Source of the DNA: Anolis sagrei
Taxonomy: Eukaryota > Chordata > Lepidosauria > Squamata > Anolidae
Reading direction: 5' to 3'
NCBI RefSeq assembly: GCF_037176765.1
Contig: NC_090026.1
Coordinates: 124,686,752-124,750,751 of the forward strand
DNA length: 64,000 nucleotides
The stretch's first letter is position 1; every line of letters begins with the position of its first letter. The translations under genes and the position numbers were made by a program. Positions 55,620 through 64,000 of the stretch are shown piece by piece. The notes beneath the pieces were generated by a model. It searched no databases and was not told the origin of the DNA. It was given only the letters and a program-made list of their open reading frames with translations.

Positions 55620-55952
55620 AGAATGGAATTTTGGATTTATTCCTAAATATTTTGGAGTAGATTGGTTTTCAGCAACCCAAACAAGTCTGCCCTGCAATAT
55701 ACTACATCTCCCCAAAGGAGGCAGAATCCATGGACACAAAAGGCCGGCTGTATTAACAAGTTGGTGTTCTCCCTAATTGCAGCTGGGAATAAGGAGCCGG
55801 CTTCGAGCTTGCCGCTAAATGAATGTATTGATTTCAATTAACCGAGCCATGCCTTTCTCTGAAAAACTGAGATAGAGTCCCCATTTGTCGAGTAAATATT
55901 GCACAGACTTCATGCATTTACGGAAGGCCTGCACTCAAGAAAACAAAAATAC
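55620..55952. other. Repeat-free island, possible conserved non-coding element
   Basis: It has ctccctaattgcagctggga, gatttcaattaaccgagcca and cgagtaaatattgcacagac, with homeodomain- and E-box-like words, and no match to repeats here. No open frame of note. Confidence 0.4.
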
Positions 55953-55970
55953 AGACTTTTATTATGTTTG

Positions 55971-56282
55971 GGTTGTTGTAGGTTTTTTCGGGCTATATGG
56001 CCATGGTCTAGAGGCATTCTCTCCTGACGTTTCGCCTGCATCTATGGCAAGCATCCTCAGAGGTAGTGAGGTCTGTAGGAACTAGGAAAAAGGTGTTTAT
56101 ATATCTGTGGAATGACCAGGGTGGGACAAAGGACTCTTGTCTGGTGGAGCTAGGTGTGAATGTTTCAGCTGATCACCTTGATTAGCATTTGATTGCCTGG
56201 CAGTGCCTGGAGCAATATTTTGTTGAGAGGTGATTAGATGTCCTCGTTTGTTTCCTCTCTGTTGTTGAGCTGTTCTAATTTT
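55971..56282. mobile_element. Penelope-like element, one arm plus truncated spacer
   Basis: It starts ggttgttgtaggttttttcg and ends abruptly at gctgttctaatttt. Flanked by an 18-bp duplication agacttttatta(t/g)gtttg (55953-55970, 56283-56300). The fixed start and variable other end suggest target-primed insertion with truncation. Confidence 0.65.
56023..56063 (-). ncRNA. Hammerhead-ribozyme-like motif, core intact
   Basis: Minus strand: CCT CTGAGGA T GCTTGC loop GCAGGC GAAACGTC AGG, identical to 41283-41323 except for the loop. Confidence 0.6.
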
Positions 56283-56404
56283 AGACTTTTATTAGGTTTG
56301 TTTGTGCATCTCGTTCCATCGGAATAAAAATAAAGGAAAAGGTTTCCAACCCCTATTTCTTTATATCTCACAAACTCCAGGTTTCTACAAAGGGATCTGG
56401 GGCT

Positions 56405-56500
56405 AATTCACACCACAAAGTTATAGCGCTAAGATTCCACTTTAACTCCTATAGTAGAATCCTGGGATGTGTAGTTTGGCCAGGCACCCAAGGGCTCTTA
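56405..56500. mobile_element. Family B MITE fragment
   Basis: caccacaaagttatagcgct, then ctgggatgtgtagtttggcc. Confidence 0.5.
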
Positions 56501-56549
56501 CTTCTAAATTGACCTCCCTACACATACATGTACTTGCACATATTGTCTT

Positions 56550-56886
56550 TTAAGGTAAAGGTAAAGGTTGTCCCCTGACATTAAGTCCAGTTGTGTCCGA
56601 CTCTGGGGGTTGGTACTCATCTCCATTTCTAAGCTGAAGAGCTGACATTGTCCATAGACACCTTTAAGGTCTGTGGCCAGCATGATTGCATAGAGCCCCA
56701 TTATCTTCCCGCTGGAGCAGTACCTATTGATCTACTCACATTTGCATGTTTTCAAACTGCTAGGTTGGCAGAAGCTGGGGCTGACAGCGGAAGCTCACTC
56801 TCCTCCCTGGATTCGAACCTGCGACCTTTTGGTCAACAACCTCAGCAGCTTAGTGGTTTAACCCACTGTGCCACTGGGGGCTTCAT
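56550..56886 (-). repeat. Sauria-type SINE
   Basis: On the plus strand: aaggtaaaggttgtcccctg, ctgggggttggtactcatct, ctattgatctactcacattt, then the B box (ggattcgaacctgcgacc) and ttaacccactgtgccactgg. Best copy of the family here. Confidence 0.85.
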
Positions 56887-56924
56887 ATTGTCTTTTAATG
56901 CATCTTAATATATTTTAAGATGCA

Positions 56925-57870
56925 GACGTATGTTTTTTACCTTAGGAACAGACAAGCATCTCGAGCTCTGAGGTTTACCTGGGAAGGAATCCCGCTGGAG
57001 CATTGCAGCACACCCAAATACCTGGGAGTTACCCTGGACCGTGCTCTGACCTACAAGAAACACTGCTTGAATATCAAGGAAAAAGTGGGTGCTAGAAAGA
57101 ATATCATACGAAAACTGACTGGCACAACCTGGGGATCACAACCAGACACAGTGAAGACATCTGCCCTTGCGCTTTGCTACTCTGCTGTTGAGTACGCATG
57201 CCCAGTGTGGAATACATCTCACCATGTTAAAACAGCGGATGCGACTCTTAATGAGACATGACACATTATCACAGGATGTCTATGTCCTACACCACTGGAG
57301 AAATTATACTGTTTAGCGGGCATTGCACCACCTGATATCCGCCGGGAAGTAGCAGCCAATAAAAAAAGGACCAAAGCAGTGACATCTCCGGCCCATCCTC
57401 TGTTTGGATATCAATCAGCACACCAATGCCGTAAACCAAGAAATAGCTTTCTAACATCAACAGAGATACTCTCAGCAAGTGAGAGTCCAAAAGTGGCAGG
57501 CTAAAACCCAGAACCTCAATCCACGTTGAGCTATTCCCTCCTGGGCACACAGAAAACTGGGTGACTTGGAAGACACTGAACAAACTCCGCTCTGGCACCA
57601 TGAGGTGCAGAGCCAACCTCAAGAAACGGGGCCACAAAGTGGAGTCCACGACATGCGAGTGTGGAGAAGAGCAAACCACTGACCACCTACTACAATGCAG
57701 CCTGAGCCCTGCCACATGCACAATGGAGGACTTTCTCACAGCGACACCAGAGGCATTCCAAGTGGTCAGCTACCGGTCAAAGGACATTTAGTATCATGCC
57801 AAGTTTTGTAAACTTTGTGTCTTTTAAATACATTACGACTGTACCCTCGATTCGCTTCTGATACAATAAA
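56925..57870 (+). repeat. LINE, Jockey/I group (Vingi-like), C-terminal third and 3' end
   Basis: It codes [74 protein letters not shown]; after breaks [40 protein letters not shown]. The 3' end is gattcgcttctgatacaata then (AAT)n. Confidence 0.85.
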
Positions 57871-58119
57871 TAAATATCTTTTTGTTGTTACTGTTCTAAA
57901 GTTTAATACAATCTAGCCATCAATGTTACAAACTTTAAAGAACATGTCACTATATAACACACATACCAACAAAACACAAACTGAACAGACATATTTGCCA
58001 CTACTACGTCCATGTGCCAATATGTATTTTGCAGAGAGAGAAGGGAAAGGAATGAGATTTGCTGCATTTTAAAATGTTGGAACACCACAAATTGTTTACC
58101 TATTTTTTTAATATTACAT
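57871..58119. other. No recognised feature
   Basis: AT-rich intergenic stretch, no gene seen. Confidence 0.3.
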
Positions 58120-58251
58120 TTATACTTTCCCTCCAAGTTTTGTATTGTTTGTAATTTAGATGGTTTTAAATATGTTGTTAGTCACCTTGACTCCCACTAT
58201 TGGGAGAATGAATGGATGTAAAGTAATATAATAATAATAATAATAATAATA

Positions 58252-58283
<32 letters not shown>

Positions 58284-58930
58284 CATTGATGAGAAGCAAC
58301 TGGAAAAACTTGTACCATATGAGGATTTAAAGATAGAACTACAAAGACCTGACACAAGCCAGTCAAGGTGGTCCCAATGGAGATCGGCAGACTGGGTGCA
58401 GTGCCTAAAGACCTTGGCCTGCACTTAAAAACAATGGGTGCTGACAAAATTATATATTTTATATTGTTTGTAATTTAGATCATTTTCAATATGTTGTCAG
58501 TTACCTTGAGTCCCACTATTGAGAGAATGAATGGATGTAAAATAATAATAATAATAATAATAATAATAACTATTATTATTATTATTATTATTATTATTAT
58601 CATTGACGAGAAGCAACTGGAAAACTTGCACCATATGAGGATTTAAAGATAGAACTACAAAGACCTGGCACAAGGTGGTCCCAATGGAGAGCGGCACACT
58701 GGGTGCAGTGCCTAAAGACCTTGGCCTGCACTTAAAAACAATTGGCATTGACAAAATTACCACATGTCAGCTGCAAAAGGTCACCCTACTCAGATCTGTA
58801 TGCATTATTCACCAATACATCACACAGTCCTAGACACTTGGGAAGTGTCAGACGTGTAATCAAATACAAAAGTCAACATACTGATTGTGTTTGCTGTGTA
58901 CTAATCTTGTTGTGTATCCAATAATAATGA
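58120..58930 (+). repeat. LINE 3' ends in a ~320-bp tandem duplication
   Basis: 58120-58430 and 58455-58745 are near copies: tgtttgtaatttagat, ccttgactcccactattggg, (AAT/ATT)n, then gagaagcaactggaaaaact and ccttggcctgcacttaaaaa. The second runs on to the true end (gtgtactaatcttgttgtgt) and (ATG)n. Same LINE as 281-845 but opposite strand. Confidence 0.75.
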
Positions 58931-58999
58931 TGATGATGATGATGATGATGATAATGATATAGAAGAGGCCATTACAGCTGGGTTGCTCTCTGACGATTA

Positions 59000-60350
59000 A
59001 GACTGGATAAACTCCTGAACCATACATACCCATCATGACCAATATTAAGTATTGGTGGGTTTGAGGGGAATTGACCTGGGATGATGGGAATTGTAGTTCA
59101 CCTGTATCCAGAGAATACTGTGAACTGCATTGAGGATGTATCTGGATCAAACTTGCCACACAGACCCATCATGACCAATATTAAGCATTGGTGGGGTTTG
59201 GGGTGTGTGTGTGTGTGTGTGTGTGTGGAATTGGCCTGGGATGATGGAAGTTGTAGTTCAATCATATGGGAAGAGTATTGTGAACCCCACTGAAGATGGA
59301 TCTGGGCCAAACTTGGCACACAGATACATAATGATCAGTTTTATGTATCTGTGTGGGGTTTGGGGGGAATTGACCTGGGATGATGGGAATTGTAGTTCAC
59401 CCATAAGAGAAGAGCATTACAAGCCCTTCTGACTACGGCTCTTGGCCAAACTTGGCACAGCTACCCATCATGCCCAGTGTCAAGTATGGGTGGAGTTTTT
59501 TTTGGGGGGGGGGAGGATTGACCTGGGATGATGGGAGTTGTAGTTAACTCATCTGCAAAGAGCATTGTGAACCCCACTGAGGATAGATCTGGAGGACCAT
59601 ACTTGGCGCACAGACCCATCATGAACAATGTTAAGCATTGGTGGGGTTTGGGGGGAATTGACTTTGGATGATGGGAGTTGTAGTTCACTCATCTGCAAAG
59701 AGCATTGTGAACTCCACTGAGGATAGATCTGGAGGACCATACTTGGCACACAGACCCGTCATGATCAATGTTAAGCATTGGTGGGGTTTGGGGGAATTGA
59801 CTTGGGATGATGGGAGTTGTAGTTCACTCATCTGCAAAGAGCATTATGAATCCCAGTGAGGATACATCTGAAGGACCATACTTGGCGCACAGACCCATCA
59901 TGACCAATGTTAAGCATTGGTGGGGTTTGGGGGGAATTGTCTAGAGATGATGGGAGTTGTAGTTCACTAATTGTGAAGCCCACTGAGGATAGATCTGGAG
60001 GACCATACCTGGCACACAGATCCATCATGACCAATGTTAAAGCATTGGTGGAGTTTGGGAGGAATTAACTTGGGATGATGGGAGTTGTAGTTCACCCATA
60101 AGAGAAGAGCATTATGAACTCTTCCAACTATGGATCTTGGCCAAACTTGGCACAGCTACCTATCATGCACAATGTCATGTATGAGTGGAGTTGGGGGGGG
60201 GGGGATTGACTTGGGATGATGGGAGTTGTAGTTCACTAATCTGCAAAGAGCATTGTGAAGCCCTCTGAGGATAGATCTGGAGGACCATACTTGGCACACA
60301 GACCTATCATGACCAATGATGGGAATGGACCCCAGGGTGATGGGAGTTTA
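59000..60350. repeat. ~140-bp tandem array, 9-10 units, hAT-derived
   Basis: The phrase ttaagcattggtggggtttg recurs at about 59040, 59182, 59345, 59480, 59630, 59770, 59908, 60040, 60180 and 60310. Each unit has gatgatgggagttgtagttc. It is more uniform than the related blocks at 26.3, 27.1 and 28.1 kb. A (GT)n at 59204-59226 and G-runs lie inside. Confidence 0.85.
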
Positions 60351-60385
60351 TTTGGATGCATCAAACCACCTTCCATTTAGCTCAG

Positions 60386-60525
60386 GCATGGGCCAACTTC
60401 GGCCCTCCCTCCAGGTGTTTTGGACTCCAACTCCCACAATTCCTAACAGCCTACCGGCTGTTAGGAATTGTGGGAGTTGGAGTCCAAAACACCTGGAGGG
60501 AGAGCCGAAGTTGGCCCATGCCTGC
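60386..60525. mobile_element. Foldback MITE (family A)
   Basis: caggcatgggccaacttcgg to gccgaagttggcccatgcct. Near-perfect stem. Confidence 0.85.
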
Positions 60526-60545
60526 TCTACAGTGGGGAGAAGAAA

Positions 60546-61078
60546 AAAAATCTGAAGTCTTCAGGCGGCCTGTCGGCTTGGGCGGCGCCTCCCTCGGCTT
60601 CCTATTGGCCGAGGCGGCCTTTGCCGTCAGAGCTTCCTGCCGCTTTTGTCCTTCGCTTTTCCCCTTTTCTCCTCCGAAGTCCTTTTTGCCTCCCTTGCAG
60701 AGAAGGAAGAGAAGAAGTTAGTCCTTGCAGAGAAGGAGGAGGAGAAGACCTCTCGAAAGAGGAGTCGCTGCGGGTTTGCAAAGAGGAAGCGGGTTTTGCA
60801 CGGGTGCCTTTTGGGATCTTCATGCAGCAGCTGCAGCAGAAGAAGTGCAAAAAGTCCCTTTCCAACTTGGCTGAAGTTCGATTATGATTATGATTCCTAC
60901 CAAAGGATCGCTTATTCTGCTGCTGGAGACTCAAGGATCTTGACTATTTACTCTTGGGAGTGGATTTTGGTTCCTTCTCCTTCTACATATATTGTTTTGG
61001 ATCAGATCTATGGAGTCCAGGAAGCTATCCAGAAGCTGAGCCTTGCCTGCAACGAAGAAAGGGAAATAGAGGTCAGAA
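60546..61078 (+). promoter_or_regulatory. CpG-rich block, possible promoter and first exon of an unknown transcript
   Basis: Repeat-free GC-rich start with a CCAAT box in context (cttcctattggccgaggcgg, 60599) followed by purine-rich then mixed sequence. A donor-like gaaatagag|gtcaga lies at 61064-61076. The open frame 60646-61650 continues into a pyrimidine tract and looks accidental. No known protein is recognised. An old LTR leader is an alternative. Confidence 0.3.
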
Positions 61079-61084
61079 GTATTT

Positions 61085-61545
61085 CTTTAGTTGTTGTTGT
61101 TGTTGTTCTCCTCCTCCTCCTCCATCTTCTCCTTTTCCTTCTCCACTTTCTCCTTCGCCTCCTCCTCTTCCTCCTTCTCCTTCACCTTCTCCTCCTCCTC
61201 CTTCTTCTCCTCTTTCTTCTCCACCTTCACCTCCTCCTTCTCCTACACCTTCTTCTTCAGCATCTTCTCTTTCTCCTTCTCCACCTTCACCTTCTCCTCC
61301 TCCTCCTTTTACTTCTCCTCTTTCTCCTTTGCCTTCTCCTCCTCCCTCTTCTTCTCCTTCCTCATCTCCTCCTCCTCCTCCTCCGCCTTTTTCTTCTTCT
61401 TCTATTCCTCCTCCTTCTTTTCCTTTGCATTCTCCTCGTCCTCTTCCTTCTCCTCCTCCTTATCCTTCTCGTCCTCTTCCTTCTTCTCCTTCTTCTCCTC
61501 CTCCTTTTTCTCCTCCTCCTCCTCCTTCTCCTTCTCCTTCTTCTG
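61085..61545. repeat. ~460-bp polypyrimidine tract (CTCCTT-type)
   Basis: Almost only C and T on the plus strand, built from ctcctt/cttctcct units, with few purines. Six-frame reading gives long Ser/Pro/Leu-only frames that are composition artefacts. Confidence 0.9.
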
Positions 61546-61745
61546 CACTGTAGAATTAATGCAGTTCGACACCACTTTCTCTGCCATGACTCAAGGCTAT
61601 GGAGTCCTGGGAGGTATAGTTCCCCAAACTCTATCTATAGCCTTCTCTGAGAAAGTGGGTTGGAGCCTCTGCAAACTACAAACCCCAGGATTCCATAGCA
61701 TTGAGCCATGGCGGCTAAACTGATGTCAAACTGCATGAATTCTGG
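61546..61745. mobile_element. Family B MITE, near full length
   Basis: actgtagaattaatgcagtt, ggagtcctgggaggtatagt and inverse arm caaactacaaaccccaggat, gcatgaattctggctagtca. Confidence 0.75.
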
Positions 61746-61759
61746 CTAGTCATTAAGCT

Positions 61760-61783
61760 AAATGTGGATGATCGGAGGTGCAG

Positions 61784-61830
<47 letters not shown>

Positions 61831-62314
61831 TCCAAGCTCTTGCCAAAAGCCAATCCAGCAAGAAGGGGGAGACTGCTTTCTATTTATCTAATCAATCTAT
61901 CAGTGGATGATGGGAGCTGCAGTCCAAGAGAGAGAAACACTGCCAAGTTCTTGCCATAAGCCAATCCAGTAAGCGGGTGACTGCTATCTTTCTCTCTCTA
62001 TTTTTGGAGGATGGGAGCTGCAATCCAAGAGAGAGAAACACTGCCAAGTTTGTGCCATAAGCCAATCCAGCAAGAAGGGGGCGGCTGCTCTCTCTCTCTG
62101 TATCTGTGGATGATGGGAGTTGCAGTCCGAGAGAAACACTGCCAAGTTCTTGCTAAAAGCCAATCCACAAGAGAGTGACATACATCTGTCTGTCTGTCTA
62201 TCCATCCATCCATCCATCCATGGATGATGGGAGCTGCAGTACAAGAGAGAGAAAAACACAGTCAAGTTCTTGCCAAAAGCCAACCCAGCAAGGGAGCAAA
62301 TGCATCTATCTATC

Positions 62315-62366
<52 letters not shown>

Positions 62367-63175
62367 ATCTGTGGATGATGGGAGTTGCAGTCCAAGAGAA
62401 AGAAATGCTCAAAAGTAGTCAGCTGAACAATCCGGGGGAATGATATATAGACTGCAGTACAAAACCCTATATGCGAATGATGGGAGCTGCTTGTACAAAA
62501 GAGGGAGAAAGTCTCTTAAGGTCTTGCTCACTTAGAAGGGAGTGACATAGATATGGATGATGGGAGTTGCAGTCTGAGAGAGAGAGAGAGAAATGCTGCC
62601 AAGTTCTTGCCAATAGTCAATCCAGCAAGAAGGGAGGAACTGTGTGTGTGTGTGTGTGTGAGAGAGAGCGAGATCTGTGGATGATGGGAGTTGCAGTCAA
62701 AGAGAAAGAAATGCTCCAAAATTGGGTTGTTGTAGGTTTTTTCAGGCTATATGGCCATGTTCTAAAGGCATTTTCTCCTGACATTTCGCCTGCATCTATG
62801 GCAAGCATCCTCAGAGGTAGTGAGGATGCTTGCCATAGATGCAGGCAAAACGTCAGGAGAAAATGCCTTTAGAACATGGCCATGTAGCCCGAAAAAACCT
62901 ACAACAACCCAGTCATTCCAGCCATGAAAGCCTTCGACAATACATTGCTCCAAAATTGTTAGCTCAACAATCGGGGAATTATATAAATATAGGCTAAATG
63001 CAGTACAAACCCCAGATGTGGATGATGGGAGCTGCAGTATAAAAGAGGGAGAAAGTATGTCAAGTTCTTGATTGGTTAGAAGGGAGTGACAGATATGGAT
63101 GATGGGAGTTGCAGTCCAAGAGAGAGAGAGAAAAATGCTGCCAAGTTCTTGCCAAAAGTTAGCTCAGTAGCAATG
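61760..63175. repeat. ~100-130-bp tandem array with (GA)n and (ATCT)n growth
   Basis: The unit is gtggatgatgggagctgcag, then tccaagagagagaaacactg and ccaagttcttgccaaaagcc. About ten units from 61765 to 62720 and 62945 to 63175, with one more starting at 63957. (GA)n at 61783-61826, (ATCT)n at about 62304-62362, (GT)n at 62641-62660. Confidence 0.85.
62725..62945. mobile_element. Palindromic Penelope-like pseudo-LTR element
   Basis: The 13-bp duplication tgctccaaaattg lies at 62712-62724 and 62946-62958. It inserted into the tandem array. The left arm has the motif at 62777-62817 (minus) with GAAATGTC, which keeps a U-G stem III. The right arm is decayed (gcaaaacgtc). Confidence 0.7.
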
Positions 63176-63477
63176 GAAAGGGACAATTGTATATTCTTGC
63201 TATATTGTTGTATTATTGTTATTATTGTTGTTGCAAATCCTGAGGGTTCCTGCTGGCCACTCCACTCAAGTGCAAAACTTTTTCTAATCTCTCTCCCCTT
63301 GAACACACATCCCTTCATGTCTTCTGTTTCCTGTTGTGTGTTTTTCTTCTCTCTTAAAAAAAACTAGCCTTTTTTGCAACCCGCCTCCAAAAACTTGCAA
63401 GAATACATTGCACAGCTTTAAACGTCTCCAATGGTACCGCACATGCCTGCAAAGGATAGAGTTAGGTTCCATCTACA
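63176..63477. other. No recognised feature
   Basis: Intergenic, no gene or repeat family recognised. Confidence 0.3.
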
Positions 63478-63680
63478 CCAGGCATGGGCAAACTTGGGCC
63501 CTCTCTCCAGGTGTTTTGGACTTCAACTCCCACCATTCCTAACAGCCTCAGGCCCCTTCCTTTTCCCCCTCAGCCGCTTAAGCGGCTGAGGGGGAAAAGG
63601 AAAGGGCCTGAGGCTGTTAGGAATGGTGGGAGTTGAAGTCTAAAACACCTGAAGGGCCCAGGTTACCCCATGCTTGGTGT
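63478..63680. mobile_element. Foldback MITE (family A), long-loop variant
   Basis: caggcatgggcaaacttggg, inner hairpin cctcagccgcttaagcggct, inverse arm to gggcccaggttaccccatgc, then gtgtaaatgcaccc. Confidence 0.8.
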
Positions 63681-63956
63681 AAATGCACCCTGAGAAGGAG
63701 TTCAAGGTCTGAAAGCTGAAAGTTCACTACTGTTTACATGTGTCCCTTGCAGCCAGTAAGGAAGTAACTTTGCCAACCTGCCTGCGCAGCAGCCATATAT
63801 ATGTAACTACTGCTGTCTCAGGCTTTGCCTCATTTCCTGGAAATCAACGTGACTCCACGCTTTTCAAAGTCTTTTCTAACTCTGGTGGCCTTTATCAATC
63901 CCTGGCATCACAGTTTGGAGAAGTTCCCAACCAAGGAGACCAGCAATCACTCTAGG
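63681..63956. other. No recognised feature at right end
   Basis: A splice-acceptor-like tgtgtcccttgcag occurs at 63739-63752, but the following sequence gives no recognisable protein. Confidence 0.25.
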
Positions 63957-64000
63957 TGTGGATTCTGGGCTTTGCAATCCAAAAGAGAGAGAAATGCAAA

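Noticed and set aside
60954-61723. Open frames up to 334 codons rich in Leu, Ser or Pro
   Set aside because: All three frames of a pure CT tract stay open by composition alone.
41228-64000. ACAA1, OXSR1 or DLEC1 exons expected from mammalian gene order
   Set aside because: I searched by eye for thiolase, kinase and other known motifs on both strands and found none. Absence by eye is not proof.

Overview
The window is vertebrate nuclear DNA, most likely from an iguanian lizard. The evidence is intron-split host genes and a squamate repeat load: Bov-B, CR1 and L2-type LINEs, two tRNA-headed SINE families including one of Sauria type, a 5S-rRNA-derived SINE, hAT elements and foldback MITEs. The species is inferred and cannot be fixed from the sequence alone.

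Two host genes can be read exactly, both on the minus strand and transcribed right to left. (1) MYD88, the Toll/IL-1 receptor adaptor: exons 1-3 lie at 13138-13480, 10579-10713 and 7881-8061 and code the death domain, the intermediate domain and the first part of the TIR domain. The gene leaves the window on the left. (2) A complete cryptochrome-DASH gene: 14 coding exons between 41159 and 17355, all with GT-AG introns and compatible phases, giving a 524-residue protein with no break. The CRY-DASH stop codon lies about 3.9 kb upstream of the MYD88 start codon, so the genes are head-to-tail neighbours. No host gene is certain right of 41.2 kb. There is one CpG-rich possible first exon at 60546-61078 (+) and four repeat-free islands that could be conserved regulatory elements.

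Layout: 1-7.9 kb, MYD88 intron 3, filled with nested repeats, including a 3.8-kb insertion with inverted ends and TA flanks that holds a GC-rich palindrome and a CR1-derived satellite. 7.9-13.6 kb, MYD88 exons 1-3 and promoter, with about 1.7 kb of a roughly 42-bp satellite beside exon 1. 13.6-17.3 kb, LINEs and MITEs between the genes. 17.3-41.2 kb, CRY-DASH. 41.2-64 kb, intergenic DNA of nested repeats, two solo LTRs overall in the window (one in CRY-DASH intron 4, one at 47.4 kb), and several tandem arrays.

The most notable non-genic signal is a repeat family with target-site duplications of 9-18 bp, usually a long inverted repeat. Each arm carries a 41-nt motif with hammerhead-ribozyme core elements (CTGAGGA, stem II, GAAACGTC). 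I read it as the pseudo-LTR of a Penelope-like element. Six copies keep an unchanged core, on both strands. A second theme is that many satellites here were born inside transposable elements: CR1, a MITE, a tRNA-SINE, a hAT element and an LTR. A third is a tRNA-SINE whose 3' end matches the tail of a LINE in the same window, which suggests a parasite and host pair.
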